DNA of 6,375 bases, taken from the NCBI GenBank assembly GCA_025923175.1, contig JAICGL010000250.1, forward strand, positions 1 through 6,375, written 5' to 3'. Shown piece after piece: positions 1 through 5,704 of this stretch. This DNA is from Acidimicrobiia bacterium. GTDB taxonomy: Bacteria; Actinomycetota; Acidimicrobiia; IMCC26256; BP-133. The notes under the pieces are model-generated. The model was given only the letters and a program-made list of their open reading frames with translations. It had not been told where the DNA came from and did no database searches. How positions within the stretch are numbered: the first letter of the stretch is position 1; each line of letters begins with the position of its first letter. The position numbers were made by a program, and so were the translations under genes.

Positions 1-84
1 ACCCCGGCCGGCCTCCGCCGGCCTCCTCCTTGGCGCCGGCTGCGCCGGCACCGGCCGTGTCCGGCGAGCGCCTCGTCTTGCCAG

Positions 85-1509
85 TCAGCGGCGGGCGTGA
101 GCGTCGAGGAGGTGGGCCACCGCTTCGGTCACCTTTTCCCCCGTCGGGATGTGGAGGAACTCGTTCGGGCCATGGGCATTGCTTCCGGGCCCGAGGACCC
201 CGGTGATCACGAACTGCGCCTCGGGCAGGGACCGGCCGAGCATCCCCATGAACGGGATCGTGCCGCCCTCGCCGACGTAGCGGGGGTCGGCGCCGAAGGC
301 GGCCTGCGAGGCGACGGTGACGGCGGCGTCGAGCCAGGGTGCCAGCGGCGGAGCGGCCCAGCCGCCCTCGGCGGTGGTGGCGTTGGCCGTCACGGTGGCA
401 CCGTGGGGCGGGTCGGTGCGCAGGATCTCCTCGACTGCCCGGGCAGCGGTCGCGGCGTCGCATGACGGCGGCAGGCGGAACGACAGCCCGGCGGTGGTCT
501 TCGGCCGCAACACATTTCCGCCGTCGCGGAGCGTTGGGAGGCCCTCGGCCGCGATGACCTCGAGGGCCGGTTCCCATGTCCGGGCCCGGAGCCGGTCCGC
601 TGTGTCGGTACCGAGCGGCGCGACGCCCGGCGCCCAGGGGTAGGTGGCGGTCAGGTCGCCGATGTCGCCGGCCACATCGGCGAGCTGACGCAGCCGGTCC
701 TCGGGAATGTCGACGTGGAGGGCGTCGACGAGGATCCGCCCGGTGGCGGAGTCCTCTACCCGGTCGAGCAGCCGGCGCAGGATCCGGAACGACGACGGCA
801 CCACACCCCCGGCCATGCCGGAGTGGACACCCTCGGTGAGGACCTCGACGGTCAGCTCCACCCCGAGGAGACCCCGGAGCGACGTCGTGACCCACAGCCG
901 GTCGTAGCTCCAGCACCACGAGTCGAGGGTGATGACGAGGTCGGTGCCGGCCAGACGGTCGCCGAGGAGTTCGAGGTGGGCGGGGAGGTCGGGGCTGCCT
1001 GACTCCTCCGACGCCTCGATCATCACCAGGCAGCGGCGGTGAGCGCCCCCGGCGGCACGCACGGCCTCGATGGCGGACAGGGCGGCGAAGGCCGCGTACC
1101 CGTCGTCGGCGCCACCCCGGCCGTAGAGGCGCTCGCCGTCCAGAACGGGCTCCCACGGCCCCAGCCCGTCCCGCCACTGGGCCAGTGGTGGCTGCTTGTC
1201 GAGGTGGCCGTAGAGGAGGACGGCGGGCCCGTCGCCGCTCACCCCGGAGGCGGGGACGTCGACGAGGACCACCGGGGTCCGGCCCTCGATCTCTTGCACC
1301 TCGACCGTCGCCCCTTCGATCGGCCGGGCCCGCAGCCAGCCGGCCACGAGGTCGACCGCCCGGCCCATGTGACCGGCGCCGGCCCAGTCGGGGTCGAAGG
1401 CCACCGACACGTTGGGGATGCGGATGAAGTCGCAGAGCGCCGGCACCACGTCCGACGTCCAGACGTCGGCGACGTGCTTGCGGGCGGCGGAGGCATCGAT
1501 GGGGCTCAT
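85..1509 (-). CDS. M20 family metallopeptidase, carnosinase-2 (CNDP)-like dipeptidase
   Basis: This 474-residue protein is a di-zinc (or di-manganese) aminoacyl hydrolase, expected in the cytosol because no signal peptide or membrane segment is seen. The metal-site residues are all present: H102 in GHLD, bridging D135 in GRGGADDG, catalytic E168 and adjacent E169 in EASEESGS, D196 in ITLDS, and H446 in NAHGPNE. These positions and spacing closely follow mammalian carnosinase 2 (recalled as H99, D132, E166/E167, D195, H445 in about 475 residues). H229 in GVHSG matches the dimer-contact histidine of the lid domain (about 210-330). The protein is therefore full length and probably active. The usual DDKG or DNKG reads DDGY here. 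The ATG at 1509 is chosen because homology begins at once (ARKHV..LCDFIRIPNVS); the frame stays open upstream only as antisense of the next gene. There is no Shine-Dalgarno sequence, but TACGAT lies 8 nt before the ATG. The substrate (dipeptide, N-acyl amino acid or other) cannot be told. Confidence 0.93.
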   Translation of the reverse strand: MSPIDASAARKHVADVWTSDVVPALCDFIRIPNVSVAFDPDWAGAGHMGRAVDLVAGWLRARPIEGATVEVQEIEGRTPVVLVDVPASGVSGDGPAVLLYGHLDKQPPLAQWRDGLGPWEPVLDGERLYGRGGADDGYAAFAALSAIEAVRAAGGAHRRCLVMIEASEESGSPDLPAHLELLGDRLAGTDLVITLDSWCWSYDRLWVTTSLRGLLGVELTVEVLTEGVHSGMAGGVVPSSFRILRRLLDRVEDSATGRILVDALHVDIPEDRLRQLADVAGDIGDLTATYPWAPGVAPLGTDTADRLRARTWEPALEVIAAEGLPTLRDGGNVLRPKTTAGLSFRLPPSCDAATAARAVEEILRTDPPHGATVTANATTAEGGWAAPPLAPWLDAAVTVASQAAFGADPRYVGEGGTIPFMGMLGRSLPEAQFVITGVLGPGSNAHGPNEFLHIPTGEKVTEAVAHLLDAHARR

Positions 1510-1517
1510 GGGGCGCG

Positions 1518-1523
1518 ATCGTA
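1518..1523 (-). promoter_or_regulatory. Candidate -10 element of a leaderless promoter for the M20 peptidase gene
   Basis: On the minus strand TACGAT fits TAnnnT and is followed by 8 nt (CGCGCCCC) and then the ATG at 1509. A transcript initiated from it would start at or within a base or two of the start codon. No purine-rich ribosome binding site lies upstream of the ATG, which agrees with leaderless translation. No convincing -35 hexamer is visible. Confidence 0.45.
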
Positions 1524-1565
1524 CGGCTCGGCCCGCCCGGCGGAGAGCCGGTGCCGAGAGGCCAC

Positions 1566-1571
1566 TATCCT
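1566..1571 (+). promoter_or_regulatory. Candidate -10 element of a leaderless promoter for the CysQ-like gene
   Basis: TATCCT fits TAnnnT and lies 7 nt before the ATG at 1579, the spacing expected if transcription begins at the start codon. The 7 nt between (CCCGGGG) contain no AGGAGG-like site. No good -35 hexamer is seen about 17 bp upstream. It faces away from the peptidase promoter in the same 69-bp region. Confidence 0.45.
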
Positions 1572-1578
1572 CCCGGGG

Positions 1579-2334
1579 ATGGGAGATCACGAAGACGCTC
1601 ACCGCATCGCGACCGAAGCGGGGGAGCTCCTGCTCGAGATCCGGGCCGACGCTGCCGCCGGGCGACTCGACCCCTCCCAGCTCAAGGACGAGGGCGACCG
1701 CCGCTCCAACGAGCTCATCCTGGAACGGCTGCGCCAGACGCACCCCGACGACGCCGTCCTCTCCGAGGAACGGGCCGACGACCCGAGTCGAGTCAACGCC
1801 GCACGGACCTGGATCGTCGATCCACTCGACGGCACCCGGGAGTTCGGAGAGGACCCCCGCACCGATTGGGCGGTGCACGTGGCCTTGGTCGAGCAGGGAT
1901 TCCCGACGGTGGCCGCAGTGGCGCTGCCGGGCCGGGGGATGACCCTGTCGACCGTCGACCCGCCGAAGCTGCCGGCGGCCGTCGACCGGGCTCCAGTCCT
2001 GGTGGTCAGCCGAACCCGCCCGCCGGCGGAAACCGAGATGGTCCGCGAGGCGCTGGGTGGCGACCTTCTGCCGATGGGCTCGGCCGGCGCCAAAGCCATG
2101 GCCGTGGTGCTCGGAGAGGCGGACGTGTACGTCCACGGTGGCGGCCAGTGGGAGTGGGACTCGGCCGCCCCGGTCGGAGTCGCCGCTGCCGCCGGGCTCC
2201 ACGTCTCCCGCATCGACGGCTCGCCCCTCGTCTACAACCAGGTGCCGCCGTGGCTGCCCGATCTTGTCATCTGCCGGCCCGAACTGGCGGAGTCCGTGTT
2301 GGCCGCGGTCGCTGCCGCGGCGAGCGGGAGCTGA
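1579..2334 (+). CDS. cysQ: CysQ-like 3'(2'),5'-bisphosphate nucleotidase (inositol monophosphatase superfamily)
   Basis: This 251-residue cytosolic Mg2+-dependent phosphatase is expected to turn 3'-phosphoadenosine 5'-phosphate (PAP) into AMP, removing the inhibitory by-product of sulfate activation. Family signatures are visible: KDEGDRRSNELI (about 36-47, the CysQ form of the early metal-site motif), SEE at 62-64, WIVDPLDGTREF at 78-89 with metal and phosphate ligands D81, D84, G85 and T86, and the C-terminal WEWDSAAPV at 191-199 with D194. The length is close to that of mycobacterial CysQ (about 267 residues). The frame is open well upstream, but the next in-frame start would run antisense through the peptidase gene and homology begins only here, so ATG 1579 is used. 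No other sulfur-assimilation gene is visible nearby, so the PAP assignment rests on the motifs. Inositol or fructose-1,6-bisphosphate phosphatase activity, shown by some relatives, is the main alternative. Confidence 0.9.
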   Translation: MGDHEDAHRIATEAGELLLEIRADAAAGRLDPSQLKDEGDRRSNELILERLRQTHPDDAVLSEERADDPSRVNAARTWIVDPLDGTREFGEDPRTDWAVHVALVEQGFPTVAAVALPGRGMTLSTVDPPKLPAAVDRAPVLVVSRTRPPAETEMVREALGGDLLPMGSAGAKAMAVVLGEADVYVHGGGQWEWDSAAPVGVAAAAGLHVSRIDGSPLVYNQVPPWLPDLVICRPELAESVLAAVAAAASGS

Positions 2335-2337
2335 TCA
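2332..2337. other. Abutting convergent stop codons in a TGATCA palindrome
   Basis: The TGA of the plus-strand cysQ-like gene (2332-2334) is directly followed by TCA, which is the TGA stop of the minus-strand HxlR gene (2335-2337). There is no intergenic base and so no room for a terminator outside the coding regions. Confidence 0.95.
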
Positions 2338-2826
2338 GGCCCTCTCCACGCGCGGCCCCGGCGGCGGCGTGTCCGGCGGATAGCCGGGGCCGAGGCGGGC
2401 CCGCACGTCCCGGGCCTGGATTGGCTCCCCGCATTCCGAGCACACGACTTTGGCGCTCATGTCGTGCCCGCACGCCTTGTGGCGCAGCACGATCGGTGGG
2501 CCCTCCTCGCCGGAGAGCCATTGGTCACCCCAGGCGATCATGGCCGCCAGCACCGGGTAGAAGTCGCGGCCCTTGTCGGTGAGGACGTACTCGTAGCGGT
2601 CGGGCTTCTCCTGGTAGAGCACCCGGTCGAGCATCCCCTCGTCAACGAGGCGCTTGAGCCGCTGGGTGAGGACGTTGCGGCCGATCCCGAGCGACCGCTG
2701 CATGTCGTCGAAGCGGCGCACGCCGAGAAACGCCTCCCGGAGGACGAGCGGCGTCCACCAGTCGCCGAGCAGGTCGACGCTGCGAGCGATGGAGCACGGC
2801 CACGAGGCGAATTCGGTCCGCTTCAC
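2335..2826 (-). CDS. HxlR-family winged-helix transcriptional regulator with cysteine-rich C-terminal tail
   Basis: This 163-residue DNA-binding protein of the HxlR family probably acts as a dimer. The hallmark N-terminus is clear: PCSIARSVDLLGDWWTPLVLREAFLGVRRFDDMQ (10-43). C11 sits where redox-sensing members such as YodB and HypR carry their conserved cysteine. The recognition-helix region is IGRNVLTQRLKRLVDEGMLDR (48-68), followed by the wing YQEKPDRYEYVLTDKG (71-86) and a helix ending near GDQWL (100-104). Beyond the roughly 105-residue core a tail carries C119, H121, C129 and C132 (C-x9-C-x2-C with nearby histidines), resembling a small zinc ribbon; such tails occur in some HxlR proteins. 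The start is GTG at 2826, with no ribosome binding site but a -10-like TAATCT 7 nt upstream. It is divergent from the SRPBCC/oxidoreductase operon and is its likely local regulator; whether it represses or activates, and its signal, are unknown. Confidence 0.93.
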   Translation of the reverse strand: MKRTEFASWPCSIARSVDLLGDWWTPLVLREAFLGVRRFDDMQRSLGIGRNVLTQRLKRLVDEGMLDRVLYQEKPDRYEYVLTDKGRDFYPVLAAMIAWGDQWLSGEEGPPIVLRHKACGHDMSAKVVCSECGEPIQARDVRARLGPGYPPDTPPPGPRVERA

Positions 2827-2833
2827 GTTGTAC

Positions 2834-2839
2834 AGATTA
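2834..2839 (-). promoter_or_regulatory. Candidate -10 element of a leaderless promoter for the HxlR gene
   Basis: On the minus strand TAATCT lies 7 nt (GTACAAC) before the GTG start at 2826, so a transcript from it would begin at the start codon. No Shine-Dalgarno sequence is present. The -35 region has only weak matches (TGTCGG at a 17-bp spacing). The element partly overlaps the short dyad at 2838-2851. Confidence 0.5.
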
Positions 2840-2851
2840 ACAGTTGCGTTA
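2838..2851. promoter_or_regulatory. Candidate operator: TAAC-N6-GTTA dyad
   Basis: TAAC at 2838-2841 and GTTA at 2848-2851 form a perfect 4-bp inverted repeat with a 6-bp centre. It overlaps the end of the HxlR -10 element and the proposed -35 of the SRPBCC operon, so a protein bound here could block both promoters. HxlR regulators bind dyads in their divergent promoters as dimers, but this repeat is short and could occur by chance. Confidence 0.3.
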
Positions 2852-2892
2852 GTGAACCGACACAGGTTAGGGTCAGTTCAGTCTTGCAACTG
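2841..2892. repeat. Spaced inverted repeat CAGTTGC / GCAACTG between HxlR and SRPBCC genes
   Basis: CAGTTGC at 2841-2847 has its exact reverse complement GCAACTG at 2886-2892, with 38 bp between the arms. The arms bracket the proposed -10 and start point of the SRPBCC operon, and the left arm overlaps its -35. CAGTT also occurs between them (2874-2878). The arms could be two distant half-sites or two operators joined by DNA looping; a stable RNA hairpin is unlikely because of the long loop. Confidence 0.35.
2844..2873 (+). promoter_or_regulatory. Candidate promoter for the SRPBCC-oxidoreductase operon
   Basis: TTGCGT (2844-2849, -35) and TAGGGT (2868-2873, -10) are separated by 18 bp on the plus strand. 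Transcription would begin near 2880, giving a leader of about 27 nt that includes the ribosome binding site at 2895. Unlike the three leaderless candidates in this window, this gene has a normal leader. Confidence 0.45.
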
Positions 2893-2894
2893 AC

Positions 2895-2900
2895 GGAGGA
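2895..2900 (+). promoter_or_regulatory. Ribosome binding site for the SRPBCC gene
   Basis: GGAGGA lies 6 nt before the GTG at 2907. It is a near-perfect Shine-Dalgarno match at ideal spacing and decides this GTG as the start. Confidence 0.85.
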
Positions 2901-2906
2901 CGAGCT

Positions 2907-3404
2907 GTGCGCTTTGCAGACCGCCCCACGACTGAGACCGACGTCTACGTCGCCGCCCCGCCCGGCCAGGTGTGGCCGCTGATCACCGAGATCATGGCGC
3001 CATCCCGCTTCGGGACGGAGCTACAGGAAGCGACATGGGTCAAGCCCGAGCAGGGTCCCTGCCTCGGCGCCTGCTTCAAAGGGCGGAACTTCCACCCCAA
3101 TCGGGGTGAGTGGGAGACGACGAGCACAGTCGTCGACTTCGAACCGGAGCGGCGCTTCGGATGGGCCGTTGGCGATCCCGACGTGCCGTCGGCGCTGTGG
3201 CGGCTGGAGCTGGCGCCCGATGGCGACGGCACTCGCCTGCGGTACTGGGCCCAGATGGGCCCCGGCCCGTCCGGCATCACGTCGCTCATCGAGCAGATGC
3301 CCGACAAGGAGGAGCGGATCATCGCCCGCCGCCTCCAGGAATGGGAGACGAACATGACGGCCACCATCGCCGGAATCAAGGAGATGGCGGAGGGGTCGGC
3401 ATGA
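2907..3404 (+). CDS. SRPBCC (START-like / polyketide cyclase-type) family protein
   Basis: This 165-residue cytoplasmic protein has the SRPBCC helix-grip pattern: an opening strand TETDVYVAAPPGQVWPLITEI (9-29), where the A-P-x2-x-V-W step leads into the first helix; strands GACFKGRNFHPNRGEWETTSTVVDFEPERRFGWAV (54-88); SALWRLELAPDGDGTRLRYWAQMGPG (95-120); and a long C-terminal helix EERIIARRLQEWETNMTATIAGIKEMAEG (135-163). These proteins form a deep hydrophobic pocket and bind or convert lipids and aromatic compounds; no catalytic residue is identifiable here, so ligand and activity are unknown. Length is typical for a single-domain member. The GTG start is supported by the GGAGGA upstream. 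Its TGA overlaps the ATG of the oxidoreductase gene, so both probably come from one transcript with coupled translation. It may supply substrate to, or help mature, the enzyme (SRPBCC-fold CoxG accompanies CO dehydrogenase, a different molybdoenzyme family); that link is inference. Confidence 0.87.
   Translation: MRFADRPTTETDVYVAAPPGQVWPLITEIMAPSRFGTELQEATWVKPEQGPCLGACFKGRNFHPNRGEWETTSTVVDFEPERRFGWAVGDPDVPSALWRLELAPDGDGTRLRYWAQMGPGPSGITSLIEQMPDKEERIIARRLQEWETNMTATIAGIKEMAEGSA
3389..3395 (+). promoter_or_regulatory. Ribosome binding site for the oxidoreductase, inside the SRPBCC gene
   Basis: GGAGGGG lies 5 nt before the ATG at 3401, within the last codons of the SRPBCC gene. It fixes the start of the oxidoreductase although its frame stays open back to about 3110. 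Confidence 0.75.
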
Positions 3405-5704
3405 CCGCTCTCCAGGAAGTGAGCACCACCGCCGAGTGGCACCCGACGGCCTGCATCCTCTGCGAGTGCAACTGCGGCATCGAGGTCCGCCTCGGCGGTG
3501 AGGACGGGCGCCGCTTCGAACGGATCCGGGGCGACAAGGCCCACCCGGCGTCGAAGGGCTACACCTGCGAGAAGGCGCTGCGGCTCGACCACTACCAGAA
3601 CGGCCGGTCCGGCCGGATCCTCAACCCGCTGCGGCGCCGCCCGGACGGCACATTCGAAGAGATCGACTGGGACACGGCCATCGCCGAAGTCGCAGCACGC
3701 CTGCGGGCGGTGCAGGAGGCGGCGGGCCCGGAGGTCGGTGGGAAGTCGATCTTCTACTACGGCGGCGGCGGGCAGGGGAACCACTTGGGTGGTGGTTACG
3801 GGAATGCTCTCCTGCGGGCGGTCGGTGGCCGGTTCCGCTCCAGCGCCCTGGCCCAGGAGAAGACCGGCGAGTTCTGGGTGAACCACCAGATGCTGGGGGC
3901 GATGGTCCGGGCCGACTTCGAGCACGCCGAGGTCGCCGTCTTCGTCGGCAAGAACCCCTGGCAGAGCCACAGCATCCCCCACGCCCGCACCACGTTGAAG
4001 GAGATCGCCCGCGACCCGGGCCGGTCGCTCGTGGTCATCGACCCCCGCCGCACCGAGACCGCCGAACTGGCCGACTTCCACCTCCAGGTCCGCCCGGGCA
4101 CCGACGCCTGGCTGCTGACCGCCATGGCCGGCGTGATCGTCCAGGAACACCTCGTCGCCCACCAGTGGCTGGCCGAGCACGCCGCCGACGTGGAGGAGAC
4201 CCTCGAGGCGCTGGCGGCCGTGCCGGTGGCGGAGTACTGCGCCCGCAGCGGCGTCGCCGAGGAACTCGTGCGGGCGGCGGCCCGGCGGATCGCCGGGGCC
4301 ACCGGCGGCGTCGCCGTCTTCGAAGACCTCGGCGTGCAGATGAACAGGCACTCCACGCTGGTGTCATGGCTGGAGAAGCTGCTCTGGGTCCTCACCGGCA
4401 ACTTCGGGAAGCCCGGAGCGGTGTACTCGCCGTCGAGCCTCGTCGACATCACCGCCGGCGGGAAGGTCCGGGGCACGACGCCCGTCGTCGGCATGCCGCT
4501 GATCTCGGGGCTGGTGCCCTGCAACGTGATCGCCGAGGAAATCCTCACCGACCACCCCGCCCGCTACCGGGCGATGATCGTGGAGAGCACCAACCCCGCC
4601 CACTCGCTGGCCGACTCGAAGCGGTTCCGGGAGGCCCTGGAGTCGCTCGACCTCGTGGTCGTCATCGACGTGGCCATGACCGAGACGGCCCGCCTGGCCC
4701 ACTACGTGCTGCCGGCGTCGACCCAGTACGAGAAGTGGGAGGCGACGTTCTTCAACTTCGAGTTCCCCCGCAACGTGTTCCACCTCCGCAAGCCGTTGCT
4801 GGAGGCGCCGGAGGGCCCGCTCCCGGAGCCGGAGATCCACGCCCGTCTGGTGGAGGCGCTCGGTGCGGTGACCGAGGAGGACCTGGCCCCGTTGCGGGAA
4901 GCCGCCACTCACAGCCGGGCCGCCTTCGCCATGGCCTTCTTCGCCGCGGTCGGCGCCAATCCCAAGCTGGGAGCCATGGCGCCGGTGGTGCTCTACCGCA
5001 CCCTGGGCCCCACGCTGCCCGACGGCGCGGCAGCCGCCGCCGTGCTGTGGGGCGCGGCCCACAAGTGCGCCCAGGCGCAGCCTGAGAGCGTGCGCCGGGC
5101 CGGGTTCACCGGCGAGGGCCTCGAAGCCGGCGAGCAGCTGTTCGAGGCGATCCTGTCGAGCCCGTCGGGCGTGGTGATCACCGACGACGAGTACGACGAG
5201 TCGTGGCGCCGCCTGAAGACAGCGGACGGGCGGATCCACGTCACGATCCCTGAGCTACTTCAAGAGCTGCAGAGTCTGGCAACGGAGCCCGCCGCTCCGG
5301 ACCCCGATTGGCCCTTCGTGCTCTCCGCTGGCGAACGCCGCTCGTTCACCGCCAACACGATCATGCGTGACCCCACCTGGCGGAAACGCGACCCGGCGGG
5401 CGCGTTGCGGGTGAGCCCAGGTGACGCCGGGCGCCTTGGTCTGAGCAACGGCGGCCGGGCCCGCCTGTCCACCCGGAAGGGTGGAGGCGAGGTCACCGTC
5501 GAGATCGACGACCGCATGCAGGACGGCCATCTCGCCCTGCCGAACGGCCTGGGCCTCTTCAGCCCCTCCGACAACGGCGACCCGCTGGTGACGGGCTTGG
5601 CTCCGAACGAACTGACCGACGCCGCCGCACGCGACCCCTTCGCCGGGACCCCCTGGCACAAACACGTCCCCGCTTGTCTCACACCGATTGACGGCCCGCT
5701 CTAG
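3401..5704 (+). CDS. Molybdopterin-dependent oxidoreductase (MopB / DMSO reductase superfamily) with N-terminal [4Fe-4S] domain
   Basis: This 767-residue protein is a bis-MGD molybdenum or tungsten oxidoreductase. The N-terminal Fe-S motif is C18-x2-C21-x3-C25-x30-C56, with an extra C23, followed by GRILNPLRRR (71-80). Cofactor-domain landmarks follow in order: VFVGKNPWQSHS (180-191), VVIDPRRTETAELADFHLQVRPGTDAWLL (211-239), GNFGKPGA (333-340), ESTNPAHSLAD (395-405) and DVAMTETARLAHYVLPASTQYEKWEATFFN (423-452). The MGD-binding C-terminal domain runs from about 636 to the end (LRVSPGDAGRLGLSNGGRARLS, LALPNGLG). There is no twin-arginine signal or membrane segment, so it is cytoplasmic. Where formate dehydrogenases and Nap have their Mo-binding Cys/Sec, this protein reads SSALAQEKTGEFWV (147-160), with no Cys at the aligned spot. 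From memory it resembles actinobacterial proteins of similar size such as Rv0197, whose reaction I do not know. Start: ATG 3401 with GGAGGGG upstream and ATGA overlap. The substrate and electron partner are unknown. Confidence 0.93.
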   Translation: MTALQEVSTTAEWHPTACILCECNCGIEVRLGGEDGRRFERIRGDKAHPASKGYTCEKALRLDHYQNGRSGRILNPLRRRPDGTFEEIDWDTAIAEVAARLRAVQEAAGPEVGGKSIFYYGGGGQGNHLGGGYGNALLRAVGGRFRSSALAQEKTGEFWVNHQMLGAMVRADFEHAEVAVFVGKNPWQSHSIPHARTTLKEIARDPGRSLVVIDPRRTETAELADFHLQVRPGTDAWLLTAMAGVIVQEHLVAHQWLAEHAADVEETLEALAAVPVAEYCARSGVAEELVRAAARRIAGATGGVAVFEDLGVQMNRHSTLVSWLEKLLWVLTGNFGKPGAVYSPSSLVDITAGGKVRGTTPVVGMPLISGLVPCNVIAEEILTDHPARYRAMIVESTNPAHSLADSKRFREALESLDLVVVIDVAMTETARLAHYVLPASTQYEKWEATFFNFEFPRNVFHLRKPLLEAPEGPLPEPEIHARLVEALGAVTEEDLAPLREAATHSRAAFAMAFFAAVGANPKLGAMAPVVLYRTLGPTLPDGAAAAAVLWGAAHKCAQAQPESVRRAGFTGEGLEAGEQLFEAILSSPSGVVITDDEYDESWRRLKTADGRIHVTIPELLQELQSLATEPAAPDPDWPFVLSAGERRSFTANTIMRDPTWRKRDPAGALRVSPGDAGRLGLSNGGRARLSTRKGGGEVTVEIDDRMQDGHLALPNGLGLFSPSDNGDPLVTGLAPNELTDAAARDPFAGTPWHKHVPACLTPIDGPL
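5701..5704. other. Overlapping convergent stop codons (CTAG)
   Basis: The TAG of the oxidoreductase gene (5702-5704, plus) and the TAG of the downstream gene (5703-5701, minus) share two bases in a CTAG palindrome. Neither gene has an independent terminator region. Confidence 0.93.

Noticed and set aside
35..49. GCCGGC-TGC-GCCGGC hairpin as a terminator for the peptidase gene
   Set aside because: It lies about 35 nt past the stop and could fold, but the loop is 3 nt, there is no T-run on either strand, and GCCGG repeats fill this GC-rich stretch, so chance is likely.
1..84. Minus-strand frame reading GAGAAGAKEEAGGGRPG-like sequence running off the left edge
   Set aside because: It is open but too short and low-complexity, with no start codon or ribosome binding site that decides it; no gene can be supported.
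1039..1578. Upstream extension of the cysQ frame on the plus strand
   Set aside because: It is antisense to the peptidase gene, low-complexity (Gly/Arg/Asp/Val) and unrelated to any IMPase domain.
1510..2202. Upstream extension of the peptidase frame on the minus strand through the whole cysQ region (705-residue open frame)
   Set aside because: The extension is antisense to the well-supported cysQ-like gene, has no recognisable domain and is Arg/Gly-biased. M20 homology begins at the Met at 1509, and the 474-residue protein matches the family length.
2945..4351. 468-residue minus-strand open frame opposite the SRPBCC and oxidoreductase genes
   Set aside because: It is a mirror of strongly motif-supported coding sequence in high-GC DNA; its translation has no recognisable domain.
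4165..5239. Long plus-frame (4165-5085) and minus-frame (4364-5239) open frames inside the oxidoreductase gene
   Set aside because: Both are Arg/Gly/Ala- or Gly/His-rich shadow translations typical of GC-rich genes, while the MopB frame carries continuous family motifs.
3401..5704. Naming the oxidoreductase as formate dehydrogenase or nitrate reductase
   Set aside because: General MopB motifs are present, but the diagnostic metal-ligand Cys/Sec motif is absent and no partner subunits lie nearby, so a specific substrate cannot be claimed.
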